This document shows, one piece after another, positions 7,898-15,012 of a stretch of DNA of 37,182 nucleotides. The notes beneath the pieces are model-generated. The model was not told the DNA's origin and ran no database searches. It worked only from the letters and a program-made list of their open reading frames with translations. The position numbers and the translations under genes are program-made. Where the stretch lies: contig NZ_AOIB01000031.1 in assembly GCF_000337675.1 (NCBI RefSeq), positions 271,097 through 308,278 of the forward strand, given 5' to 3'. The stretch is from Natronococcus amylolyticus DSM 10524. GTDB taxonomy: Archaea; Halobacteriota; Halobacteria; Halobacteriales; Natrialbaceae. How positions within the stretch are numbered: position 1 is the stretch's first letter; every line of letters starts with the position of its first letter.

Positions 7898-8668
7898 CCT
7901 CTCGGACCGAAACGGAATAACTCTTTCCGGGGCGGATTATTCCGTCCACTGGTCGATGCGAGGCTTCGAAATGAGTATTGGATCAGTGATCCCGCTCTGT
8001 CAGGCGAGTCTTTGGTCCTCCGTGTCCGCTTTCGAGGGGGACCTCGAGCACGGTCGACGGCGGTGTCGTCGCTTCGCCCTCGGTCACGTCGTTCACTCAG
8101 CGGGGTTTCGCACTCAAGACGGGCCGCGATCGTAGACGAAGCGAGTCCCGGCGGGAGCGGACACTACCCCCGTGCTTCATTGCTCGGTCGCTCGAGTTCT
8201 TCCCGACGCTCGAGGACGAGCACCGGATCGAGTCGGACTCGTCGTGCCGCCCACTACCGCAGGGCGATACCGGGAGAGACGGATCCGAGACCCGAACGGT
8301 CGAAGCCGTCTCTCGGTCCGTCCCCGTTCGCGTGTTCGTCCACGTCCTCGACTCTCACAACCTTCGACGAAACATGTAGGCTTTAGTGTACGCCTCGAGA
8401 CGGTACGACCGGGCGACCTGGCTTCGGCAGGCAGAAGCGGTCGTTTGGAAACGTGTCATAGATCGCCGTCTCCGACTGTCCGTTTCGCTGTCGTTTCTGG
8501 GTTGCCTGCTGTGAGGCGGTCATCGTGCGTGGGGGTTCGGGATCGGTATCGAAAACAGGTGAGTGGCAACCGTCTCGAGCCGTCGTTCGGCGATCGATGC
8601 GAACGATGAGCTGTCGACGGTCGAACGCGGAACGGAGATCGGACCGGTGTCGTCGAAGTGGCCGAGAC
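7898..8668. other. Long gene-poor gap
   Basis: About 770 bases with no gene I can support. Plus-strand frames are arginine-rich shadows. A minus-strand frame at 8383-8523 (46 codons, MTASQQATQKRQ...) begins with an ATG but matches nothing I know. Bases 8478-8508 are a near copy of 11560-11591 (see findings), so part of the gap may be old mobile-element or recombination debris. Confidence 0.35.
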
Positions 8669-8821
8669 TCACTCGAACCACTGGGTGTACTCGTCACAGC
8701 GCTCGCACGTCGCGTGGACCACCCACTCCTGGCCGCGGTCGTGGTCGGTCGGCGGGACGCGGGCGAGGTTCAGCTCCGTCGTGCCACAGTCGGGACACTG
8801 GGCAGGGATCGCCTCGTTCAT
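8669..8821 (-). CDS. Small CPxCG-type zinc-ribbon protein
   Basis: 50 residues from the ATG at 8821. Two cysteine pairs, CPDCG at residues 9-13 and CERC at 39-42, frame an acidic middle part, the classic single zinc ribbon of haloarchaeal micro-proteins. The C-terminus ends in aromatic residues (EYTQWFE). Such proteins are common in Halobacteria and several affect stress response or biofilm traits, but this one has no assigned role. The longer frame to 8857 adds 12 arginine-rich residues and is less likely. Confidence 0.72.
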   Translation of the reverse strand: MNEAIPAQCPDCGTTELNLARVPPTDHDRGQEWVVHATCERCDEYTQWFE

Positions 8822-8973
8822 TTCGCGTTCGTTTCTCGGGGACCGTTGTAACAGCATGGCATGATTCCGGGCGATGAGAACGAGCGAGGGGTCGGTGTCG
8901 AGCGCTCGAGTCGGAATCCGTCCGGAAAATGGGAATATAAAACCGAGCCATCGGGTCTCGATTCAGGTCCCGC

Positions 8974-9099
8974 TCAGCCGGGTGTGGGGGAGCCGGGTCC
9001 CGTCGGCGCGTCGTTCTCGGTTGGATCCTCGCGGTTGAGGATCGCCTCTCGGACGCGGTCGAACGCCGATTTGTCCGTGCGGACGGGAGGGAGTGTCAT
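8974..9099 (-). CDS. Possible 41-residue protein
   Basis: A short frame from an ATG at 9099 to a TGA at 8974. It encodes a balanced, acidic, helix-prone start (VRTDKSAFDRVREAILNRE) followed by a proline/glycine-rich tail (PTGPGSPTPG). Composition and third-position GC fit a real haloarchaeal micro-protein better than a shadow. There is no family match and no operon partner. The tail could reflect an unstructured end or chance. Confidence 0.35.
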   Translation of the reverse strand: MTLPPVRTDKSAFDRVREAILNREDPTENDAPTGPGSPTPG

Positions 9100-9571
9100 A
9101 CTACGCCCCCATGCTAGGTAGTGGCACACTTAGACCTGGTGGATAGGGCTACCTCACCACGACTCGCCCGCCGCACGCTGCAGCAGGTGTCGACACACAG
9201 GTGCTATGAAGTACCTCGAGGAGTCCGTTTCGGTGCCACCCGAACCTCGAGACCGGTTCGGCTCGTCGATCCAGACCAGGAGTCCGTCGAAGCTGCGGAT
9301 CGGTCCGTTTCACGAACCGCGGGACTCCTCGTGGTCAGACAGCGGTAGTTCCGCTGAAGACGAACGGAAACGGTGCGTTCGCCGGCGCCACCGCCCTCTC
9401 GAGCGCCCGTTTGCCGACACGGCTCCCTCCGAGACGGACCGCCACGACCGACCCATCGGGTGAGCCGGTCGGCGCTGCGGTGGCGGACCTGATCGCGAGG
9501 TGAATCGTCTCGCTGACGGGTCCCATGTGTTTTGGAGCGGACCTTTTGCCCGCGTTGTCCCCAGGACGGGT
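9100..9571. other. Gene-poor gap
   Basis: About 470 bases. A minus-strand frame (9335-9526, 63 codons from an ATG facing the DUF7344 gene) is alanine/arginine-rich and unsupported. Plus-strand frames at 9121 and 9206 have no motif. The 45 bases before 9572 include ttttggagcgg and accttttgcc, possible promoter elements for the downstream regulator. Confidence 0.3.
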
Positions 9572-9892
9572 ATGGACACCCACGAGGCGTTCGCCATCCT
9601 GGCTGACACGGACCGCCAGCATATCCTCACGGAGCTGCTCGAGAACGATGGCCGCTCCACGGTGGGCATCCTGGCCGACCAGCTCGCCGCTCGCCGGCAA
9701 AACCACGCCGACGAACTCGAGCGCGAGCGCGCCGAGCTTCGGCTGGTCCACAACCACCTCCCGCGGCTGGCCGACCACGGCGTGCTCGCGTACGACCGCG
9801 CGAGCGGCGAGGTCGTCCTGAAGGAGGTCTCCGACCTCGAGCCGTATCTGACCGACCCGACGCGAAAGCGGACGATCCCGCTCGATTCGTAG
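9572..9892 (+). CDS. DUF7344-type winged-helix protein
   Basis: 106 residues from the ATG at 9572; the earlier in-frame start at 9500 adds a tail without native character. It begins EAFAILADTDRQHILTELLENDGRSTVGILADQLAARR and continues VHNHLPRLADHGVLAYDRASGEVVL, the layout of the haloarchaeal DUF7344 winged helix, which is ArsR-like: first helices, recognition helix, then a beta wing ending in a hydrophobic V-V-L. It most likely binds DNA as a transcriptional regulator; target and signal are unknown. It is transcribed alone. Confidence 0.75.
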   Translation: MDTHEAFAILADTDRQHILTELLENDGRSTVGILADQLAARRQNHADELERERAELRLVHNHLPRLADHGVLAYDRASGEVVLKEVSDLEPYLTDPTRKRTIPLDS

Positions 9893-10030
9893 GCGACGAG
9901 TTCGGGTGCGGCGATCGAGATACGCGGTGGGTCGCGAGGGGCTTGGCCCCCTCCTCGAGCCATCACGTCGCGTCCGGCTCTAACAGTGCACAGGGCTTTG
10001 TAGCTCAGTGTCGTTCAGGCGACCACCGTA

Positions 10031-10480
10031 ATGAATTCCAGCTGGGTCACGCGCCCGGTACTCCGCGTCCGGAGCGCGTTCCGGGTGGCGTTCACTGAGG
10101 ATCACCCCCCGCAGTGGATCGCGAGTAGCTTCGCCCTCGGGATCTTCGTCACGGCACTGCCGACCCTCGGCACCGGGCTGCCGGTGCTCGCGTGGGCCAG
10201 CCATCGGTTCGTCTGGGCCAACAAGATCGCGTTCGTCGCCGCCGTCGCGGTCCTGAACCCGCTGGTGAAAAGCGGCGTCTACGCGGGGAGTTTGCTCATC
10301 GGGATCCAGCTGCTCGGGCCGGTTTCAGGTTCCTCCAACGTCGATATTGGACTCGATGCCGGCGCGGACGTGCTCGTGCGGCTGCTCGTCGGGAACGTCA
10401 TCCTTGCGGTTGCCTTGATGATCGTCGGCTACGCCGTCGCCTATCGGACCGCACACGCCGTTCGTCGGCGTCGATTGTGA
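10031..10480 (+). CDS. DUF2062 membrane protein
   Basis: 149 residues from the ATG at 10031. The N-terminal TEDHPPQWIASSFALGIFVTALPTLGTG is the signature of DUF2062 (a conserved P-x-x-I-A-x-x-x-A-x-G-x-F-x-x-x-x-P pattern), followed by hydrophobic helices with WANKIAFVAAVAVLNPL and a final strong helix (LLVGNVILAVALMIVGYAVAY) ending in a basic RRRR tail. It is an integral membrane protein. Bacterial relatives often sit with glycosyltransferases, but function is not established. It is single here. Confidence 0.82.
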   Translation: MNSSWVTRPVLRVRSAFRVAFTEDHPPQWIASSFALGIFVTALPTLGTGLPVLAWASHRFVWANKIAFVAAVAVLNPLVKSGVYAGSLLIGIQLLGPVSGSSNVDIGLDAGADVLVRLLVGNVILAVALMIVGYAVAYRTAHAVRRRRL

Positions 10481-11073
10481 CACGCCAGCACCTCGATCCG
10501 CTGACGGACTCGGCGCTCGAGGCGCTACTGCGTCGGCGAGACAACGTCGGCTCGAGTCGGTCGCCGGTGTGGCTCGCGAGGCGCTCCTCGAGGTTGGGTT
10601 CGTCGATCGGGGCGTCTCGAGGGTGCGGGGCGTCCTCGAGGAACACCCGATCGGCGATCCGGTTGTCACTCGCGGGAGAGTAGATTTCGTGTGCTTTGGC
10701 GACTCGGCCAGAGTGTTGTCATGCAGTCATCCGTCTTCTTTCAAACCGGTGTTCGTCTGTTTCGTCTGCTTTCTCGACCTCACATATCCCGACGATTTTC
10801 CTCGAGCTGACCGCTGTTCACCCGATATCCGAATTGAAAGCACACGAAATCCACTCTCCCATCGATGCTTCCGAAACGGCGACCGGCGTGTTCATGATCC
10901 GTGCACGGACCGAGAACCGCCAGCTGTGTAGCACGTCTACGTCGACAGCTCGGAAAGTGGTAGTGAGGGATGTAGTATTCAGTGTCCGTCCCGGTGCTTG
11001 TCGTAATGACCGCGCTACTATCACAGTGCTTTCGAGAGTAACAGGTATAACAGCCCGTACACTATCTACGCGT
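10481..11073. other. Gap with possible gene remnant
   Basis: About 590 bases without a firm gene. On the minus strand, roughly 10520-10646 reads FLEDAPHPRDAPIDEPNLEE and on to LEPTLSRRR with good haloarchaeal codon use, suggesting the decayed end of a gene I cannot name. The part from 10700 on is less GC-rich. A TATA-like ggtataac at 11044-11051 is the likely promoter of the wHTH gene at 11074. Confidence 0.35.
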
Positions 11074-11448
11074 ATGTCGATCGACAGGGAGACGTTCGAG
11101 CGCTCGAGCGAGGACGAACTCCAGGAACTGTCGAGCACCGACCACGTCCTCGGTTTTCTCGCTGCGAACGAGGAGCGGGCGTTCAAGGCGTCCGAGATCG
11201 CGCGTCGAACCGAGCTCGACGACGGTGTCGTGAGCACTGCTCTTTCCCGTCTGAAGAGCCGCGATCTCCTCGAGCACAAGGGACAGTACTGGGCGATTAC
11301 GACGAACGAGCAGCGACTCGCGGATCACGACGGATACGCTCGCACGACGGCACTGCTCAACGAGCAGTTCGGCGAGGAGGATCGCGAGGCGTGGGAGGAG
11401 CATGCACCCGACGAGCCACATCCGAGTCTCACGGATGATGAGGCGTGA
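11074..11448 (+). CDS. MarR-like winged-helix antitoxin of a PemK-type locus
   Basis: 124 residues from the ATG at 11074. STDHVLGFLAANEERAFKASEIARRTELDDGVVSTALSRLKSRDLLEHKGQYWAI is a winged helix with a wing ending in the W-A-I seen also in the protein at 21063-21380, a paralogous antitoxin. The acidic C-terminal tail (EEDREAWEEHAPDEPHPS) is typical of a toxin-neutralising extension. Its TGA overlaps the GTG of the downstream PemK-like gene (GTGA), so they were one coupled operon. The toxin gene is now truncated, leaving this antitoxin intact and orphan. Confidence 0.72.
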   Translation: MSIDRETFERSSEDELQELSSTDHVLGFLAANEERAFKASEIARRTELDDGVVSTALSRLKSRDLLEHKGQYWAITTNEQRLADHDGYARTTALLNEQFGEEDREAWEEHAPDEPHPSLTDDEA

Positions 11449-11726
11449 CCGAGCGGGAGACCCCGATCTACGAACCGGGCGACGTCGTGTACGGCGTCGA
11501 TCCGTACAAGGGTGACGAGGCAGCGCGTCCGTGGCTCATCATTTCAAACCACGACGGCCGTCCGTTTCGCCGTCGCTTCTGGGTTGTCCTGATAGTCGAG
11601 ACCGAAGTGCCCTCCGTCTATTTCCGGTCTCGAAGCCACGTCGCGATCTCTTGCTGGAATCGATCGATCCATTCGAGATTCTCCTGTAACACGTCGTATA
11701 CAAGGTCGTGGTCGATGGTGCCGTAG
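11445..11726 (+). pseudogene. Truncated PemK/MazF-like toxin
   Basis: A GTG start at 11445 overlaps the antitoxin stop. The first 41 or so codons read TEREAP-like: ETPIYEPGDVVYGVDPYKG, then ARPWLIISNHDGRPF, the standard beginning of a haloarchaeal PemK-like RNase. From about 11566 the sequence no longer fits the family and becomes the downstream flank of the minus-strand HEPN pseudogene, read as arginine/serine-rich nonsense to 11726. So the toxin lost about two thirds of its length at a recombination junction and should be inactive. Confidence 0.72.
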
Positions 11727-12041
11727 CGATGCGCGAGGTGGTTTCGAAAGCCGCTGCTTCGGACAGCTTCTCGCCTGTGTCTGAAGCGATGATCCCAGCC
11801 TCGACGACCGCTTCGATTTCTTCGCGTGACGTCTCGGCAGTTCCGAGATCCTCTGTCGCCCGAATATGGCTCGCAAGATCGATACAGGACTGAACGGCGT
11901 TCATCAAGGATCGTTCAACTGCCCGCTGCAACACGAAATCGTCGAGATACTCCGCTCTGGAGACGCCCGCATCTCCTTGCAGTCGCTCGTATACTGGTTG
12001 ATCAACTCGAGCCGGTCGATGACGACCGCTTCGTCGACCAG
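11618..12041 (-). pseudogene. hepT: HEPN (HepT-like) toxin, frameshifted
   Basis: Read in three frames, the minus strand gives a complete HEPN protein: VDEAVVIDRLELINQYTSDCKEM, then (frameshift near 11980) SRAEYLDDFVLQRAVERSLM and on to EEIEAVVEAGIIASDTGEKLSEA, then (frameshift near 11748) GFRNHLAHRYGTIDHDLVYD and a natural stop at 11618. The RX4HXY motif of HepT toxins (R-NHLA-H-R-Y) is preserved. Both frameshifts are explained by single-base deletions, the first inside a run of G. The start is also lost: the codon at the expected position is CTG, because TGATG at the mntA-hepT overlap has become TGCTG. HepT is the RNase partner that MntA AMPylates. Confidence 0.8.
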
Positions 12042-12616
12042 CAGACGTCTCCCTCGGCGAGCCGATCGATGAAGTCGCGTCGTCGCCGTTCGCGTCGGCC
12101 GCTCGAGTCGGCAACGCGTCGTGCGAGGCGTCGTTCGTCCGCTGTTTTCGTCGCGGCCTCGCCGTAGACGAGGATGCCGTCCCGAAGCGCGTTCAGTGCA
12201 ACGGTGTCCGGAAGCGCTTCGAGATCGCTCACGTCGACGAATCGATCGGTCTCCGACTGGACCGCCGCATCGAGTCGGTTCCGCTGTCGAAAGCGCTCGC
12301 GTCGCGGGCAGGGCTCGGCGAATCGGATACAGAGACCGAGATCCGACGCCGGTGAGACCGTTCCGCTGGCGACCGATCCGAACACGACGGCGTAGCGGAC
12401 GTCGGTATCGTCGAGCGTCGCTCGGAGCCCCTCGAGATCGACGACCGCCTCGAGCGCACGGTCCGAACCCTCCGTTATACCGCCTCCTACGCCACGGGAC
12501 GGCTTATGGGCCACGGCACCGCAGTTTCGAGGGCTTCGAACGAACTCGAGTTTTCGGTGACGGCTGCCATCCCGTGACGTCACTGGAACGCGAACTGGCG
12601 AGTCGACAACGTGCAA
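12002..12616 (-). pseudogene. mntA: MntA-like minimal nucleotidyltransferase antitoxin, degenerate
   Basis: The frame contains a full MNT domain: VRYAVVFGSVASGTVSPASDLGL, RFRQRNRLDAAVQSETDRFVDVSDLEALP, then a helical end up to DFIDRLAEGDV. The catalytic GSX10DXD motif has lost its second aspartate (D-L-G instead of D-x-D). The ancestral TGA after GDV at 12041-12043 is now TGC, so translation runs 13 codons further to 12002. No good ATG lies at the domain start: the codon where it would be expected, 12476-12478, is ATA, and the in-frame ATG at 12616 adds an unlikely 46 residues. Together with the broken hepT this is a dead MntA-HepT module. Confidence 0.72.
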
Positions 12617-12638
12617 CGGGTGCCTCGGGGCGAACCAG

Positions 12639-13049
12639 TCAAAAGCTCGTCCAGTCGACGACGGTCACGTCATCCATCCGTTCGAAGTGATCTCCGTTCG
12701 CGGTGAGCACCGGCAGCTGCTCGGTCAGTGCAGTTGCGCCGATGTACACGTCGTGGAGGTCGTGGAGCGGTTCGCCCCGCCCTCGCAGCGTGCTGATGAG
12801 GTCGGCCGCAGCGGTTGCAACGGCCCGATTGACGCCGACGATCTCGAACCGGGCGAGCAGTCGATCGAGGTCCTCGAGGGCCGTCTGTCGCGCTTCCGCG
12901 TTCTCGTATCGTTTGTTCACTCCGAGTCGAAGTTCGGTAACCGTCACCGTACTGATCGCGTGGCGACCCTCGTCGTCGAGCTTCCGGACCCGGTCATCGA
13001 CCCCGCCGCGGTCGATATCGACGAGGACTGACGTATCACAGAGTTTCAT
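12639..13049 (-). CDS. vapC: VapC-type PIN-domain toxin
   Basis: 136 residues from the ATG at 13049. PIN acidic residues are visible: D5 in LCDTSVLVDI, a glutamate in TVTVTELRLGV, and the later aspartate in HDLHDVYIGATAL, ending with the usual VLTANGDHFERM and VVDW. It would act as a Mg-dependent RNase that cuts tRNA or rRNA unless bound by the antitoxin. Its start overlaps the vapB stop by 14 bases, so the genes are coupled. No disrupting mutation is seen. It sits between the dead mntA-hepT module and a decayed second vapBC. Confidence 0.88.
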   Translation of the reverse strand: MKLCDTSVLVDIDRGGVDDRVRKLDDEGRHAISTVTVTELRLGVNKRYENAEARQTALEDLDRLLARFEIVGVNRAVATAAADLISTLRGRGEPLHDLHDVYIGATALTEQLPVLTANGDHFERMDDVTVVDWTSF

Positions 13050-13263
13050 CGTCGAGGCGCGACAGCGTTCCCTGACTCAGTCGCTCGACATCGTCTTTCA
13101 CGTCCGTCTGCGTGTCAGGATCGAGGACGCCCGCCCCCGTCACGTCGGCAAGCTGGCGGCGGTCCTCGAGGTGGTCGCGGATCACATCGCTGAAACTCCG
13201 CTCGCCTTTCTCCCGCTCGAGTTCGCGGTAGACGTCGTCGGCGATGGCGATGTTCTTGCTCAT
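13036..13263 (-). CDS. vapB: VapB-type antitoxin
   Basis: 75 residues from the ATG at 13263. SKNIAIADDVYRELEREKGERSFSDVIRDHLEDRR is the DNA-binding N-terminus (swapped-hairpin/RHH-like, the VapB antitoxin family common in Halobacteria). The C-terminal half (GVLDPDTQTDVKDDVERLSQGTL) is the acidic toxin-binding tail. A perfect palindrome 8 bases upstream of the start is the likely autoregulatory operator. The longer frame to 13734 runs into an unrelated decayed antitoxin and is not the real start. Confidence 0.85.
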   Translation of the reverse strand: MSKNIAIADDVYRELEREKGERSFSDVIRDHLEDRRQLADVTGAGVLDPDTQTDVKDDVERLSQGTLSRLDDETL

Positions 13264-13270
13264 GGGTAGT

Positions 13271-13286
13271 GTATGGGTACCCATAC
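13271..13286. promoter_or_regulatory. Palindromic operator of vapBC
   Basis: gtatgggtacccatac is a perfect 16-base palindrome directly before the vapB start on the minus strand, downstream of an AT-rich ttttgc/aattttg stretch that may be the TATA element. Its position fits repression by VapB or the VapBC complex. Confidence 0.6.
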
Positions 13287-13311
13287 GCAAAATTCTTCCG
13301 TAGCCTCGAGT

Positions 13312-13391
13312 ACGGTACTGGCAGCATCGTGTCCGGACGCGTCGACGTCGTGATCCGCGTCCAGGACTCCAGTGTCGACGAGAACCGTCAT
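13312..13391 (-). pseudogene. N-terminal remnant of a second vapC
   Basis: From the ATG at 13391 the frame reads TVLVDTGVLDADHDVDASGHDAAST, almost the same as the start of the intact PIN toxin at 19218-19649 (TILVDTGVLYADHDVDASRHDAAST). At about 13312 homology stops and the sequence becomes the promoter region of the vapBC to the left. Only about 26 of some 143 residues remain, so the active site is incomplete. Confidence 0.75.
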
Positions 13392-13640
13392 CCGTACAGT
13401 ACGTCGTCGATATCAGTCTCATCGATCTCGACACCCGACTGGAACCGATCGCGACGCATGGCCTCCGTGTCGGCGTCCGAGAGCGGGACGGTCGTCTCCC
13501 GGAAGAATCGATGACCGCGTCGCGTGATTCGTAGGCGTCGTCGATGAGACGTGTCAGGAGCTGCTGTTGTGTAACGTTTTGCCCCGTCCGTAGCCGGATC
13601 TCCGCCTGAAGTTCCTCGAGTCGATCGACGATACTGAGAC
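13388..13640 (-). pseudogene. Decayed antitoxin of the second vapBC copy
   Basis: The minus strand matches the intact antitoxin at 19646-19921 along nearly its whole length: LEELQAEIRLRTGQNVTQQQ, then IDDAYESRDAVIDS. A single-base deletion near 13506 shifts the frame, after which the neighbouring frame gives ETTVPLSDAD and GVEIDETDIDDVLYG with a stop at 13388 that overlaps the vapC remnant by ATGA. The N-terminal dozen residues (MATAVKVDED in the intact copy) are replaced by unrelated sequence. Confidence 0.75.
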
Positions 13641-13669
13641 CGGCCGTCGGTTTTCGAACGAGAGGACCA

Positions 13670-13803
13670 CTACAGATCGGCGATCGACCCAACGGGAACG
13701 TCTCGGTGCTTCGCTGCGTCCTTGAGGGCACCATCTTCCGTGATCAGTTTAAGATCGTCGCGTTTCGCAACCGCAAGATAGTATCTCCGATCCGCACCCC
13801 CCA
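13670..13803 (-). pseudogene. C-terminal fragment of a different PIN toxin
   Basis: Read on the minus strand, this piece gives GGADRRYYLAVAKRDDLKLI, then TEDGALKDAAKHRDVPVG and SIADL followed by TAG at 13670. YLAVAKR...LITEDGALKDAA is the conserved C-terminal third of a common VapC type (D-A-x-Y-L-A-V-A, then T-x-D). No N-terminal part or start codon remains. It is of a different subfamily from the VapC genes on either side. Confidence 0.65.
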
Positions 13804-13861
13804 CTTCCCTTGAGGTCCATGCCACTGAATCAATTGACATCCTTCCAGTCCTACGAGATCG

Positions 13862-14227
13862 TCAGACCGCTTGGGCGCGGTTTTTGATACTATCGAAGAT
13901 AGTGTTCACGAGGTTTTCTGCTAATGGGGAAAGTTCATACACTCGAGCCTGTCCATCTCTATACTTCCCGATGAGTCCCGCCTCTTCCAGCGTGTTCAGG
14001 TGGTGATACAGATCGTTCTGGTGGCGGCCGAGCTGGTCGGCCAACTCTCCGCTTTCCATCTGCTCTTCCTGAGCGAGAAGATAGAGGATGGTGAAGCGAG
14101 TTTGTTCACCCATCGCACTAAACCGGTTGACTTCCCGCTCGAGGTTCAGCGTTCCGTTGAGCAGCTCCTGCTCAACCCGCTCTTTTGCGGGGCCTCGCTC
14201 GGTTTCTGTGATTTCTCGCTCCGTCAT
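13862..14227 (-). CDS. ArsR-like winged-helix regulator, divergent partner of the DUF7509-type gene
   Basis: 121 residues from the ATG at 14227. FSAMGEQTRFTILYLLAQEEQMESGELADQLGRHQNDLYHHLNTLEEAGLIGKYRDGQARVYELSPLAENL is a complete ArsR-type winged helix: helix 1, positioning helix, recognition helix (HQNDLYHHLNTLEEAGL) and wing. No metal-binding cysteines are present, so it does not look like a metal sensor. An N-terminal acidic helix (TERGPAKERVEQELLNGTLNLE) may dimerise. Base composition is lower in GC than its neighbours, shared with the divergent gene, so the pair probably arrived together. It very likely controls the shared promoter. Confidence 0.8.
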   Translation of the reverse strand: MTEREITETERGPAKERVEQELLNGTLNLEREVNRFSAMGEQTRFTILYLLAQEEQMESGELADQLGRHQNDLYHHLNTLEEAGLIGKYRDGQARVYELSPLAENLVNTIFDSIKNRAQAV

Positions 14228-14257
14228 ATCTTCGAGTTCGGGCTACACGCGCATATA

Positions 14258-14273
14258 CTTAATGACCGTTAAG
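14258..14273. promoter_or_regulatory. Inverted repeat in the divergent promoter
   Basis: cttaa-tgaccg-ttaag is an inverted repeat of 5+5 bases with a 6-base centre, lying between the two divergent genes about 31 bases from the regulator start. ArsR-like dimers bind such sites. A TATA-like ttttaag follows at about 14292-14298, before the gene at 14326. Confidence 0.45.
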
Positions 14274-14325
14274 ACATCTAACATACATTTGATTTTAAGC
14301 TATTGCAGGCTCCTGATAGTCGTAC

Positions 14326-15012
14326 ATGGAGCCCCTCTCTACGTATGAAGGCCAGGACGTGGACGATATCATCCGTGAGTCGATTCCCTATAGTGACCCG
14401 TCTGACCGTCTTGTACTCCTCATGGGGCCATACCGACTTCTCGATCCAGGCTACCTCTACCAAAATCGGGATTTCAACCTCCCACCGGACCCGCTTGCTC
14501 CGTCGGAGGGTGCTGAACCAGATTTGATCGAAACGACACTGAGAGCGATAGCCAAACAGGTCTCTGAGGAAACGCCTGCAACAGTGTTCATCGCGAGCGA
14601 CGTGGACATTCCGACGAAAACAGAAGTCGGACAACAGGAGCTGAAAGAGCCCGGAATGTCGGTTATTGATCAGTCCGTTGCGTTCGCAAAAGTCAGTGCT
14701 GGAAACGCCTTCGTGTTCACGAAAGCCGGGCTCACAACCGGTGTTGGGGCAGAATCAGGGGCAATTCCTGAATACTTCGATCTACGTGACTCCGATCAGC
14801 GAACACGGAACCCACAGACGTTTTGCATCTTTGCTGAGGCCGAGCGTAACGACGGTGATGGGAAAAAATACGATCCGAAGTTCAGCAGTGCGTCGATTGA
14901 CGAAATGGATGATGCATACAGTCTCCGCTATTCCTACTTCGCAGATCAAGACGACCTCGTGTCGAAGATAACGACCTTCGTCGAGTCGTACGTCGTCCCA
15001 CTATCTCAGTAG
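14326..15012 (+). CDS. DUF7509-type protein, possible TIR/deoxyribosyltransferase-like effector
   Basis: 228 residues from the ATG at 14326. I recall this family as DUF7509, haloarchaea-specific and uncharacterised. Visible features: strand plus turn RLVLLMGPYRLLD at 28-40, ATVFIASDVDIPT at 85-97, helix VIDQSVAFAKVS at 113-124, strand GNAFVFTKAG at 126-135, then TGVGAESGAIPEY at 138-150, and a C-terminal region with FSSASIDEMDDAYSLRYSYF at 186-205. The order strand, helix, strand, G-x-G-x-E-x-G resembles nucleoside 2-deoxyribosyltransferase/TIR-like folds, where a glutamate at this place is catalytic; that is inference. It has lower GC than its surroundings, a divergent ArsR-like regulator, and toxin-antitoxin fragments on both flanks. 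Confidence 0.65.
   Translation: MEPLSTYEGQDVDDIIRESIPYSDPSDRLVLLMGPYRLLDPGYLYQNRDFNLPPDPLAPSEGAEPDLIETTLRAIAKQVSEETPATVFIASDVDIPTKTEVGQQELKEPGMSVIDQSVAFAKVSAGNAFVFTKAGLTTGVGAESGAIPEYFDLRDSDQRTRNPQTFCIFAEAERNDGDGKKYDPKFSSASIDEMDDAYSLRYSYFADQDDLVSKITTFVESYVVPLSQ

Noticed and set aside
8383-8523. 46-codon minus-strand frame as a gene
   Set aside because: An ATG is present but there is no motif, composition is basic and part of it is the repeat shared with 11560-11591.
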